DNA from: Guillardia theta CCMP2712
Taxonomy: Eukaryota; Cryptophyceae; Pyrenomonadales; Geminigeraceae
Direction: 5' to 3'
Assembly: GCF_000315625.1 (NCBI RefSeq)
Contig: NW_005434501.1
Span: forward strand, 64,313 to 102,092
Length of the DNA stretch: 37,780 nucleotides
Numbering within the stretch: the first letter of the stretch is position 1; each line of letters starts with the position of its first letter. Made by a program: the position numbers and the translations under genes. The notes beneath the pieces were generated by a model. That model was not told the DNA's origin, searched no databases, and worked only from the letters and a program-made list of their open reading frames with translations. This document shows positions 28,053 through 37,758 of the stretch, piece by piece.

Positions 28053-29728
28053 CTATGTTACAATCTGCTCGTTCCCTTTGAGCTGAACAGGAGAGCCACG
28101 GCCGTTCTCCTGCCCCCTCTGGCTCGGATTGCTGTTGTCGTTGTACATCGCCGTCGGAGCCGCGCTCGAGCTCATCCCGTTGCCGTGCATGGCCGACGAT
28201 CCGGACGGGAGCATGGAGAAGAAGATTTGGTTCATCAGGTGCGAGTCCTCGCGTTCGAACGACATGTCGTCATTCCCCTGGTTCATACCCCACAGCGAAG
28301 GATAGCTGTAGCTCGGACCCGTCAGGTTGCTCGCGCTCAACGACGCGCCGATGCGGGCAGGAGCCGGCTCGCCTTGACCGCCAGGGGGGGGAGCGTTGTC
28401 TGGCGCCTGCTGATGGGGGAAGGTACCGAAGAAGCTCGCGAGTCCGATGGAGTTCTCCCTCGAGAGCGACTCACCGTTGCCCAGCATGTTCCCTGCGCTC
28501 TCACCAGGCAAGAACGAGGTCATGGGCTTGTTGGCTGCCTCCTGCTCCGTCCCACCACTCGCCGAGTTCTTCGTCAGGATGGCTGCGATCCCTGCCAGCG
28601 ACTCCACGAAGTTTGCCTGCGGCTGACCTCCCTCCTTTGACCCGCTGCCGTTGGGCTGCGAGCCAGGTAGCATAGCAGGCCGGCCGCTCTGGTTGTCAGG
28701 GGGCTGAGACGACAAGTCAGGCATCTGATGCAAGAAGTTGCCTCCCGTGCTGCCCATGAAGCCAGAGCTGACGGAAATGGAGTTCTCGCGCGAGATGGGC
28801 AGCGACTGCAGGTAAGTTGAGGTGAGCCCGATCGAGTTTTCTCGGGACATGCAGTTGTACTGCTGCGGAGGCAGGAGCGGTTGCTGGCTCACCCCCGGTG
28901 GCTTCTGCTGCCCCTGCGCCAGCTGACTGCCTTGTGGGCCGCGCAAGGACTTGAGCAGCACGTGCATGTGCTGCAGCTGCCCTTGACCTCCACCCTGCTC
29001 CACCTCGTCGTCCTTTGGGTTGGCGACCTCGGACAGCGCTACCGCAGGAGGCACGAAGTCTTTCCCTACCGCCTTCATCTGCTTCGCAGCCTGGTCGTCC
29101 ACGTACCCTTCAGCCTTGCGCTTGAGGCTGCCGCTGGGCTGAGAGCTTGGAACCATGGCGGGCTGAGAGTCACGATAGCGCGCAAGCTCTTCCTCCAGAG
29201 CCTTGATCTTCTGCATCATGACAGCTGAATCTTTGGCAGGTTCGACGGCAGGGACCGGACGCTCCGCAGGTAACCTCGGGGCTTCCTCGTGGGGCTTCTC
29301 CGCATTTCTCTCCACAGGCGTCTTCCTATCATCTTCCTCCTCCTCCAACTTCAAGCCATCCTGTTGCCACGAGTCATTCCACTTAGTCTCTAGCATGCGC
29401 TGGGCGTGGACAAACAAAGTGAAGTCACAAATTCATGAAGCCTCACCTTGGCGAACCTTGCATACTCGGAGTTGTCGTACACATGGAGCGGCATGTGGGT
29501 CAAGCATTCTCGGAGCATGGACTCTAGGTCTTTGCTACAGTACGCCATTAATCTCCCCTCCTTGCAGTGGATCGTTGGGCAGCTCTTGAGGATGACCGCA
29601 CAGTCACAGTCGCACAAGACGCTGAGTTCGATTGCTTTCTTCACCAGCCCCATCTTGCGCTTATGAAACGTGTTCTGCCGCATGCGATCTCCCTTGATGC
29701 GCTCGATCTTCACCTTTGCAGGAGGCAT
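28053..29728 (-). CDS. MEF2-like MADS-box transcription factor
   Basis: Two exons, 29728-29447 and 29399-28053, are split by a 47-nt GT-AG intron and encode 542 residues. The start at 29728 places MPPAKVKIERIKGDRMRQ at the N-terminus, as in MADS proteins. Residues 5-60 match the MADS DNA-binding and dimerisation domain (NTFHKRKMGLVKKAIELSVLCDCD), closest to the MEF2 class by ELSVLCDCD. A short insertion carrying two Cys (SCPTIHCKEG) lies where MEF2 has its beta turn. The long C-terminal part is Gln/Pro/Ser/Gly-rich and disordered, with a short coiled coil (MMQKIKALEEELARYRD) and a basic KRKAEG patch. Three copies of SRENSI(G/S) plus a degenerate fourth (FEREDSH) occur. Expected to bind CArG-type sites (family knowledge). 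A type-A tract and GA-rich DNA lie 5' of it. Confidence 0.93.
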
Positions 29729-30730
29729 TTTCCTGCACCCTTTGACTGAAGTAAGCAAGCCCTAGTCGAGGGTATCAGGAGTGAGGGAACGACTGAAGGA
29801 AGGGAGGATGAGGGAGTCCAAACGGAAGCGAAGGAAGCTGCGGGAGGGAGGGAGGAGGAGAGGGATGAGCGGGAGGAGGAGGAAGCAGGAGAGGGAGGGG
29901 CGAAGGCAACGGGGGGAGCAATGGGGATGCAACACGACGTAAAGGTGTGTATAAACCCAGGGTGGGGTGGTTCAATTTGGGGGGGTAGGGGTAATAAAAT
30001 GGTCAGAAGGGGTGGGTAATATTTCCAACAAAATTGAGCTTGGTGGGGAGGCCTTTTCCATGGGGGTAGTAGCTGAAAGGGGGGTAGGGATATCCTCTGC
30101 ATGAGGGGGACACTCTACCCCCCTTCGAGCCTCTTCTAAACGATATGACAGGAGGGGTACTCATTGCAATGGCCTTAAAAGCGGACTGGCACTGATTTTT
30201 TTTGGAGGGGTGGGGTACTGCTGGCACTCAATTTAGAAGCAATGCATCCATTTATAGTATCAAGTATCCGTGAATATCCGCGAGTATCCGGTGAGCCTGA
30301 GTACCATACCGGCCGGGCGTCACCGTCTCGAGTCCGGTGCCCGGCCCGCCAGTGGCACTGGCGCTAGTGCACAGAGAGATCCGATCGCCGGACCGTCGGG
30401 GGTGCCACTGGTGACCGACCTCGGCCCGGACTCGCGCCCGAGTCGCCGGCTCGGACTCCGGGCCCGGGGGGGGGCCGGGCCTCAGCCCGCCGCCGGTGAT
30501 TTAAGCCGCAGCCTGTGCGGGAACCGTGTGTGGCTTCGAGAAACATTTACAAAGAATAGACTCGGAAAGACTTGAAGACCATTGAAGTGCATTGCGGCCG
30601 CAGTGGCGGCCGCGGCCGGAACTCGGAGAGGAAGCTCGGGGCCCTGCGGCCGACGCCGGTCACGGCTCCGGGTGCGGCAAGGCTGACTGCTGCCGGGTTG
30701 CACCGTGACTGCACGGTCCGTCCCGCTCGC
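29729..30730. other. Spacer with the first large type-A plus type-B composite element
   Basis: From 29760 to 29930 the sequence is GA-rich (pyrimidine-rich on the MADS sense strand). From 29945 to 30235 it is a type-A tract with many GGGGTA/GGGGTGG words. From about 30260 to 30730 it is a type-B island of CCGG/GGCC-rich DNA that includes GGGCCCGGGGGGGGCCGGGCC near 30460 and GGCCGC clusters near 30595-30620. A short AT-rich gap sits near 30540-30590. No open coding frame is convincing. Confidence 0.6.
29945..30730 (+). repeat. Composite A-B element, copy 1
   Basis: A GGGGTA-rich segment (29945-30235) is followed by a GC-rich island (30260-30730). Same order and similar size as 34555-35715. 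Defined by word composition and order, not by alignment. Confidence 0.45.
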
Positions 30731-32514
30731 CTATCCGATCACTTCGCGTGCAAAGAAGCGCCGAACTGAACAGAATGACTGAATGAGTCGTGAAGAGGAG
30801 GAGAAGAAGAGAGGAGGAGCGGCACAACAGAAAGAGCACATGGCGAGCGAGCATGTCAAGCTGAGTACCTGGACGGGAATCCAATGGTTGACTGCAAGGT
30901 ATACAATGACGGCAGCGACAATCAAACTCAACATGAGGATAACGTTGCCCATGCTAGCTGTTTCAACAAAGTCACTTCTCCCCTCTCAAGGCCCCCCTTT
31001 AGACTTCCTCCTCCTATATACCCCTCTGCTGCTCTCCACGTCGTTCCTCTCCTTCCTGCCCTACTGCTCTCCACGTCGTTCCTCTCCTTCCTGCGCTACT
31101 GCTTCCCTCGTACTGTTCTCCTCCTCTGGAACTTGTGTTCTTCTCTCCCAATCTTGCAATCCGATGATCGTCGGTGTCAACTCACAGGGACTCATGTTCT
31201 TCGTCCTCGCGCCGACAGGCAAAGGGAGAGCATCTGCCCCTCCCCTTCCTGCTCCATCAGTCACTCAACCGGACGAGCCCGGGAGCTCTCAACACTCACC
31301 AAAGTAAATCGAGAAGGAACTCCAGATGTCTCCTCCCCTTGTTCTGCTAACAGCATCAGCCACCTCCTCCTCAGCACCGCCTTAGCCGTCTTCACCTCGC
31401 GGAATACTTGTCGTTGTCGTAGAGCCCTTCTCGTCCGCTTGCACGAATCACCTTGTGCATGTCAGGCTGCACTCCACCACATCTCGTTCAGCCCTCCCAC
31501 AGTCCACCAAGGAAGCAACAGCCATCTCGCGTTCCCTCCCTCCCTCCCTCCCTCCCTCTCCCCCCACTTCACCTTTCGTCCACTTCCTGCTTGTTTCAGT
31601 CCGTTGGAGTTCTGAAGGGAAAGGAGACCCCAAATCAGTTCAGGTTTGCATTAAGGTGCGGCCGAGGGAAGAAAAGGACGAGGACAGTCTCACCGGAGAT
31701 TCTTTGGGCTGCAACCAAACAGTGTGGTTCACTTCAGAGTTCGCTACACAACTTCATCAGTATTTCATCATTAGAAAACTCGCGAGGAACCAGAGATCTC
31801 TCTTTCTGCCTTGGCCGCAAGATCAAGAGCTATCTCAGCTGTTGACATCTGCAACATCAACATCAGGAGGTCTAGTCCCTATCACCATCCACCACCCGAC
31901 AGCTATCCAGCCACTCCCTGTGTCGTACCTGATGCTGCGATTCGATGGCCGACAGGCTCTCTTTCAAACCTTCTCGGTGTGATTCAATCGCACTTGCCTC
32001 CCCCTGAGCTGCAGGCGTCAAGAGGCAACAATCACACTCAAGTTTCACCGTCCGCTTGGTGAGAGAGCGGTTGAGCAAAGCTTCAACCTCCGCCATCTCC
32101 TCTAATCCACAAACATCATTTCATTCTCGCCCATTCTCCCCCTGCTTCTTTCATCCCCCGCACCTGCTCCCCTCCCTCCCCCCCCCCTCCCCTCCCCTGG
32201 TCGGAGCTTCACCTGTGAGCGCGGCGATCTTCTTATCGAGTGACCTCTGCTGGGCAGCCGCCGCTCGTCTTTCTATTCTCCTCATCCTCTCCGTCGCATC
32301 CTCCCTCACCGGTTCTGCTAGGCCTCCACAAGTCAGCCGAGTCCCCTGCCCTCGATCTCCCTGCCTCACCTCCAATTGTTCGTCGTGACACGACAGAGTT
32401 TACACCACTTGCTTCTTTCGCCACCAGGACAGCTGCTTCCTCCAAGCCTTCTCCCGGCTTGCCTGGTTTCGCTTGCGAGTTGGACGAGGAGGAGAGTCCG
32501 AGCGACGCCCACAT
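30731..32514 (-). CDS. Putative coiled-coil protein with a C-terminal membrane helix (model uncertain)
   Basis: Several exon-like minus-strand segments sit between plausible splice sites. They are 32514 onward (MWASLGLSSSSNSQ), about 32325-32210 (RMRRIERRAAAAQQRSLDKK, a strong helix), 32090-32045 (MAEVEALLNRSLTKR), 32005-31930 (helical), 31870-31790 (TAEIALDLAAKAEREISG), and near 31460-31280 (GREGLYDNDKYSAR, then GGDIWSSFSIYF). A hydrophobic segment near 30952-30870 (NVILMLSLIVAAVIVYLAV) follows. The last frame stops at 30731, inside a GC-rich island. Together they suggest a helical protein anchored by a membrane segment, but I could not phase all exons and do not recognise the family. These could also be two genes. 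Confidence 0.38.
31028..31099. repeat. 36-bp tandem duplication
   Basis: Two head-to-tail copies with period 36 (31028-31063 and 31064-31099), starting CTGCTCTCCACGTCG and nearly identical. They lie between exon-like segments of the uncertain minus-strand gene. Confidence 0.85.
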
Positions 32515-33223
32515 CCTGATCAACGTGTTATTCCCTGCCCGATAAAACTCGCAGCTAGCAAGCCGCCGATTGTTTGATTTGGTGACCAAAAGCAAACAGG
32601 AAAATCTGCCTGTCCTTGATTTGCCTCAACAAATGTAAGCTAATGCACTCTAGCCCATTCAAACATTTGCTTGCAGCAGCTCTCAATACACAGATTCTTG
32701 TGCTATGCACAGAAATGATATCAAGTTCACCTCTCTTTCATCCACTAACCTGAATTTTAGTGTACTACTGCTCCTATCGCTACTCCTGTCGCACCTACTG
32801 CTCCTACCGCTGCTCCTGCCGCACCTACTGCTCCTACCGCTGCTCCTACTGCTCCCGGGCTGTTCTAGCTTCGCGCTCTGATCAATTTTGCTGTGCCTGC
32901 GTGGACCTGACCGTTGTTTATGACCGTTACAAATGACCGTTATGACGAAGATGACGCCGGTTGGACAGCCGCGGCAAACGTTGAACGGCGGTCACGGTGA
33001 TCGGACAGTGACTGGCACCCGCCGGGTGACCGTCCCAGCGGCCGGGGCCGGGCCGCGGCGGCGCCCGGCCGGGCGGTGCCAGGAAGCGGCTCGGAACCGG
33101 CCCGGCCCCGGCCCACTATCATTGGGCGGCCGGCTGAACCGGATCAGACACAACTAGCGTCGGATCATCGGATGGAAACGGTGACGGTGAACACGTTTAG
33201 TACAGTCAAGTCATTAGATATCC
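32515..33223. other. Spacer with tandem repeat and type-B island
   Basis: From 32520 to 32760 nothing clear is seen. From 32763 to 32853 there is an imperfect GCTCCTACCGCTGCTCCT-type tandem repeat with period near 39. From about 32935 to 33180 a GC-rich type-B island (GGCCGGGGCCGGGCCGCGG, CCGGCCCCGGCCC) runs to within 50 bases of the GNAT stop. There is no type-A tract beside this one. Confidence 0.6.
32763..32853. repeat. Imperfect GCTCCTACC-type tandem repeat
   Basis: Two to three imperfect copies with period near 39, built from GCTCCTACCGCTGCTCCTGC and CGCACCTACT words. It lies in the spacer 5' of the uncertain minus-strand gene and 3' of the GNAT gene. Confidence 0.7.
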
Positions 33224-34506
33224 TCAGCGGACTTCAGAACTGTGCCAGATTGTTGAGAGTTCAATTCGACACTCTGCATGAATGTCACCAACCAAGATAT
33301 GGAAAGGAGAGGCGATTCCGACCGGGAATTTGTATCTCATGCAGCAAACTGAACTTCCCGTTGTCAATCTAGCAAGAACAGACCCTGCTGTTGCCTCCAT
33401 CTACCAACAAACATGAATTTGAGACGATATTCGACATATCTTTCGTTATCTACCTGCATCTGAACTGGAGCCATACTTAGAGGCATCTCTTGAAATCCGA
33501 GCCTGCTGTAAAACTGTGGAGTTGGGTCAACTCAAGCACACAAGACAAGAACACATTAGCGAGGACCTTGGTGGTAGATTGCAGAGTTAGCAATAGAATA
33601 TCAGGGGGTCTCTTTTCCGCATTGTCGCCCTCGTGCTTCTTCTTGTGCCGCTGAACAGTGTCAAGAGTCACGAGTTGGCGCAATTGACAAGTGGGTGGTA
33701 AGGCAAGTATGGATCAATGTCAGACTCACAGCCAACAATTCTTCAACAAGAGCCGTGCCGATTCCCTAAATCTAGTTCAGTGCGAACACAACTGAGGCGT
33801 CTCAGGCTGGAAACACCTGTCCTCGCATGTCTTCACGGACAACCAGGGATGCTAGTTCAAAGCTCTTTCCGAGACTACGAATCTGCCCAATCCCAACGAT
33901 CTCATCATCCTGGAAATGGAGTCAGCGACTACCCTGCAGGACCGAGCCAGTGTCAAATCGCTTACTGCTTCAGCGATGAGAAAGTCAGCAGGATTCAAAA
34001 ATAGGAAATTCATGTTCTCCTTGGTGACCATCTGCAGACAAAACGTGAATCGCATTGTGAACGAAGGCAAAAATCTTTAGAAAATGAATTCAACTGAAGG
34101 TTCTGCATGTCAAGGAAGAGGACCGGCCATTACCTCTCTGATCGTGTCAAGATCCTTGTCCGTTGCTGCCCTGATACCCTCCTCTGCTCTAGTTTGTAGA
34201 GCACCATTCGACAACCTGGCTCTTGTGCAACGAGGGACTTGAAGAAGAAGTTTATGGGCTTGGTACTTATTCACATGGTGGAAGCATTGGCTACTTGAGA
34301 ATCTGTTCCACGAGGGTCCCAGTGAGGTAGCGTACAAGAACGACAAGTGGGGTAGAGAAACAATACAGGAATCAAAGGTTTAAGTTCCTTTACCTTGACA
34401 ACGTTGGAGCGAAGGCAGCAACATTGGAAGACAGAAGTGCGAAGAAGAATAGGATGTAGATGCAAGGGAGTGTGCCACTGCAAATAGGACGGGGGAATGC
34501 TGCCAT
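33224..34506 (-). CDS. Plastid-targeted GNAT-family N-acetyltransferase
   Basis: Complete 265-residue protein from eight exons that all keep phase: 34506-34394, 34302-34134, 34031-33966, 33909-33817, 33765-33730, 33650-33567, 33513-33454 and 33400-33224 (introns 50-102 nt). The start at 34506 opens a signal peptide (CIYILFFFALLSSNVAA) followed by FAPTLS, the hallmark Phe of red-lineage complex-plastid leaders. The transit-like region extends to about residue 77. The GNAT fold begins IRAATDKDLDTIRE. Beta4 reads DEIVGIGQIRSLGKSFELASLVVRE and leads straight into the acetyl-CoA loop RGQGIGTALVEELL (Q/RxxGxG/A). Then come LLLTLQSTTKFYSRLGF and a C-terminal extension. It should transfer acetyl from acetyl-CoA to an amine in the plastid. 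Plant plastid GNATs act on protein N-termini and lysines, but the substrate here is unknown. Divergent from the lipid-kinase gene. Confidence 0.92.
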
Positions 34507-35748
34507 GCCGACTACAATCTACTGCACTGGCATGGACCTGCTCTGGGCGGCGGTATTCGACAAGGGGGTGGTTTGTGACTAAGGTAGGTAGTGTTGACCT
34601 GAGATAGGCTTATAGGGGGTAGCCATGACCATAACCCCATTTTTATTTGTTGAAATAAGGGGTGTTTTCTCTTGAAAATACCAAAACTACGTTTCTGCAA
34701 GGGTTGTCAGTACCTTGGGTGGGTACTTGTCTCTAAGATGAAAATATGGGTGGGTAGACTTTGGGGAGATAGTACGATGGTTGGTTCTTCTGTCTTAAGA
34801 TGAGACATAGGGAATGTGAGGTCCTTAGGGGCTTGTCTTGCCTGCGCTTTTGCGACGTTGGGGTGGTCGAGAAGTGACTCATTTGTCCTAACGAGGGTGG
34901 GTGGAAGGAGTACCCTGTAAATTTCCCAATTATTTCTGTTGTAATAGGGGGTACATCTCCAACCTTGTGAGCTAGTTAGGGGTCCCATATACGGTGAGGT
35001 AGTATACAAATACCGTAGTAGCGCGGCGCCGGCTGCCGGCCCGGCCCGCTGCCGCACAGGCGAACTTCGGAGTTTCGGCCCCCAACCGGCGCGGCGGCGC
35101 GGCGTGGCGGTGGCACCGTCACTGTCCGATGCCATACGGTCAGTTCAACCGACTCGGTGACTCCGAGTCCGGGAGACTGCCGCAACTTGCGGCTGACTCC
35201 CGCAGCACACGTCCGGCAGAGTCAAGTCACTGAGTGCCGCGTGTGCGGCCGGGCGAGACTCGAGTCCCGGTACGGTCACCGTCGCTGCGTTGCCCGCGAC
35301 CGTGCCGCGATGCCATGATCATTACCACTGAGTACCGGACCGTACGGTACGGCACGCCGCCCTCGGATCGCGCCGCCGCCGCGCCGCCCGCGACCGCGAT
35401 CATTACTGTCGTGCCACCGTGCATGTCGGCGGCGCACCCGAACTTCCGACTCTTTCCGGCGTACTCGGAGGAACTTGCGGCCGCGGCTCCGACTCACTGG
35501 GCCGGGGCCGGGCTTCACGGGTTCTGAGGCGACGGTGCCCTGCCCGGGAGCTGCGACCTCAGCCTCAGTCGGACCTGACCCGGGCCCGGGCCCAGCCGCT
35601 GAGCCTCGCCCGGCCGATCGGACCCGGCGGCGGCGTCCGGGGGGGGCCGCAGCCGGGCGGCCGGGCGGCCGGGCGGCCGCAGTCCGATCACTGGCCCGGA
35701 CGGTTGAACTGAGACTAGCGTACTTGGAACTTGGAGTAAGAGCGTACG
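34507..35748. other. Divergent promoter region holding the second large A-B element
   Basis: Lies between the starts of the GNAT (34506, minus) and lipid kinase (35749, plus) genes, so it must contain both promoters. From 34555 to 34990 it is a type-A tract (GGGGGTA, GGGTGGGTA, AAGGGGTG words), read as TACCCC in the GNAT direction. From 34995 to 35715 it is a type-B island with long CCGG/GGCC runs, including three GGGCGGCC units near 35657-35685 and alternating GC with CGGTACGG palindromes near 35330-35355. No coding frame is convincing despite the open GC-rich frames. Confidence 0.65.
34555..35715 (+). repeat. Composite A-B element, copy 2
   Basis: GGGGTA-rich segment (34555-34990) followed immediately by a GC-rich island (34995-35715). 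Same order as 29945-30730. Confidence 0.45.
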
Positions 35749-37758
35749 ATGGATGGTGCGAAGGAAGGATGGGACGATCTCAAGGCGACATGGCAGGAGG
35801 CGAGGAGGTGCCGACAGGTAGCGACGAGCATGCTAGGGGATAGCGAAGCCCTCGCTCGAGTAGACCGACGAGTTGTGCAGGACACCGTCCGAATCGCCTC
35901 CTTGAACGCGGAAGAGATGCGGCATGGGGGGGCAGCGGGGTCAGTGGCTGACTCGTCGGACCTGAGCGACTGGTACCCGACGATGGCCATGGCAACGAGG
36001 AAGCTTGTCGTTGGCTTTGACCATGATGTTTCCAGGGTGCTGATGGATTCTAGCGAGTTGGTTGGAGAGTCTGATGTGGAGAACTGGCCTGTGTGGCGGT
36101 GCAAGGTTCAGAAACCAGGTTTGTTCATGAAGTAGGGGACCAGGGGAGTAACAGGGCCAAACAGGAGCTCTAGAAATCAAGAGAAATCAGGCCAAAGTTG
36201 TTCTGCTGATCTGTGAGAGTTGATTGACCCGATGAACTGCAAGATCTTTGCTGGACCGGACAGAATCTTGATCAAGTACACTACCAACATCCTGAAGAAT
36301 CAACTGAGCCTGGTTGGTCTGCATGGATCTCTTCGACCTTTGTCACGTTCGGCATGACGATTCTTGCTCACCGTCCTCAGGTTCTTCATCCGCACGAGAT
36401 CCTTGGGGCCGAGCTGATTGAGGTACAACACAAGAGACAGTCTAGCGACGCTGGAAGGGATAGAGGCAAGAACGATCTGAGGAGCAACTGGGAGAGCCTC
36501 TTCTCGAAGCCCAACAAGAAGTTTGTAGTCGTCATGCACGTGCTGACCGTGCCGAGCGTCATGGACCCAGAAGCAGGTGTCAGCTCGTACCAGGAGTTCG
36601 AGATCTCCTCTTTCCGTGACGCCAACGGCACCATCCTCCCTGACAAGCAGCACCTGGAGCAAGCTTGCAAGTGTGTGCTCCTTTGCTCCTGCCCCCCCTC
36701 CCTGTCCTCATTGTCCTCCTTCCTTGTCGTCCTTCTTCTCCTTCCCTCTCCTTACCCTCCTGCTCCCTCCCTCTTGTCCTCTCCCTCTCCTCACCCTTCT
36801 GCCCTCTAGGTTGCGTGACGCCATCAAGTTGGTTGCCAGCGAAAGAGCTCCGTTGCTCCAGTACGCTCGTCCGCTTCGCGTCATCGTCAACCCGATCTCA
36901 GGTCATCGCAAGGGGCGGGAGCTGTTTGGCAGGGTGGAGCACCTGTTCAAGAAGGCGGATGTGCCGATGGAAACAACCTTCACCTCCTACGCGGGGCATG
37001 CGAGGATGATCATACTAGGAGGCGAGCACGAGGGAAAGAGGGTTCCCCCGCTCAGTCCTCGCAGCTACTGCGGCGTGCTGGTGATAGGAGGGGACGGGAC
37101 GGTGTGCGAGGTCGTGAATGCGATGCTGGAGAGGGAGGACTGGGAGGAGTTGGTCGAGAGTCTCCCGGTGGGAACTATCCCCGCGGGCTCCGAGTGCGCC
37201 TTCGCCAAGATGATCAGCTTCGTGGACCCGCTGGGCGCTGCCTGGGTCCTGCTCAAGGGCCACCGGGTGGGTCCAGTGGACATGCTGAGGGTGACGCAGG
37301 GGTCTCGCATCCTCTACTGCCTCTGCGGGATAGGATGGGGTATACCGGGGAAGCTAGCGGAAGAGTCGGAAGCGCTGCGGGAGGTTTACGGACCAGCCCG
37401 GTACCTGGTGAGCGGGTTGAGAAGCTTCCTGGAGCTACGAGGATGCGAGGGGAGGCTGGAGATCCTGACGCCGAAAGAGGAGGAGGAGGAGGAGTTCTCC
37501 GAGACCTGTAGATTCGCAGGGGTGTGTAAGGCGTGTGAAGCGTCCAAGTGGAGGGACGAGGGGGGAGGGGAGGGAGGGGGGCGGGGAGGGTGGTGGGGAG
37601 GGAGGAGTCGGCGGGGCCGTTCGTGCTAGTTGGGATCTTGAAGTCCTCCAAGGTGAGCCCCTTCTGTCGAGGTTGCTCGGAACTGAGACGGGAGAGCGCA
37701 GAAGATCGCTCCTCTGGTGCACGTGGCAGACGGATTGATCGACGTGGTGGCTGTGCAG
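35749..37758 (+). CDS. Sphingosine-kinase-like lipid kinase (DAGK catalytic domain), 3' end outside window
   Basis: Phosphorylates a lipid alcohol with ATP; the closest family is sphingosine/ceramide kinase. Exons in phase: 35749-36118, 36218-36312, 36381-36670, 36810 to about 37510, a small exon near 37600-37651, and 37702-37758, after which the gene leaves the window. The start at 35749 (MDGAKEGWDDLK) is the first ATG after the GC-rich island. A PH-like N-terminal region (KFVVVMHVLTV, YQEFEISSF) precedes the DAGK domain: RVIVNPISGHRKG (motif C1), VIGGDGTVCEVVNAML (C2, nucleotide binding), TIPAGSECAFAKMI (C3), then GWGIPGKLAEESEALR, matching the sphingosine-kinase segment with the conserved acidic ESE. 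The end reads APLVHVADGLIDVVAV, as expected near the C-terminus. In C3, Glu-Cys replaces the usual Gly-Asn, reminiscent of ceramide kinases. The Glu/Gly-rich stretch near 37480-37600 may be an intron. Confidence 0.88.

Noticed and set aside
29945-30235. Type-A tracts read as interstitial telomere repeats
   Set aside because: GGGGTA words are irregularly spaced and never form a clean TTAGGG or TTTAGGG array.
30270-30703. Open frames in the GC-rich island at 30.3-30.7 kb
   Set aside because: Same reason: GC-driven openness on both strands, no recognisable protein.
31140-31230. Plus-strand peptide MIVGVNSQGLMFFVLA resembling a membrane enzyme segment (PIG-W-like)
   Set aside because: No supporting exons before or after; the opposite strand has equally good exon-like frames.
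35234-35843. Long open frames across the GC-rich island at 35.2-35.8 kb
   Set aside because: High GC removes stop codons in all frames; composition is Pro/Arg/Gly with no motif.
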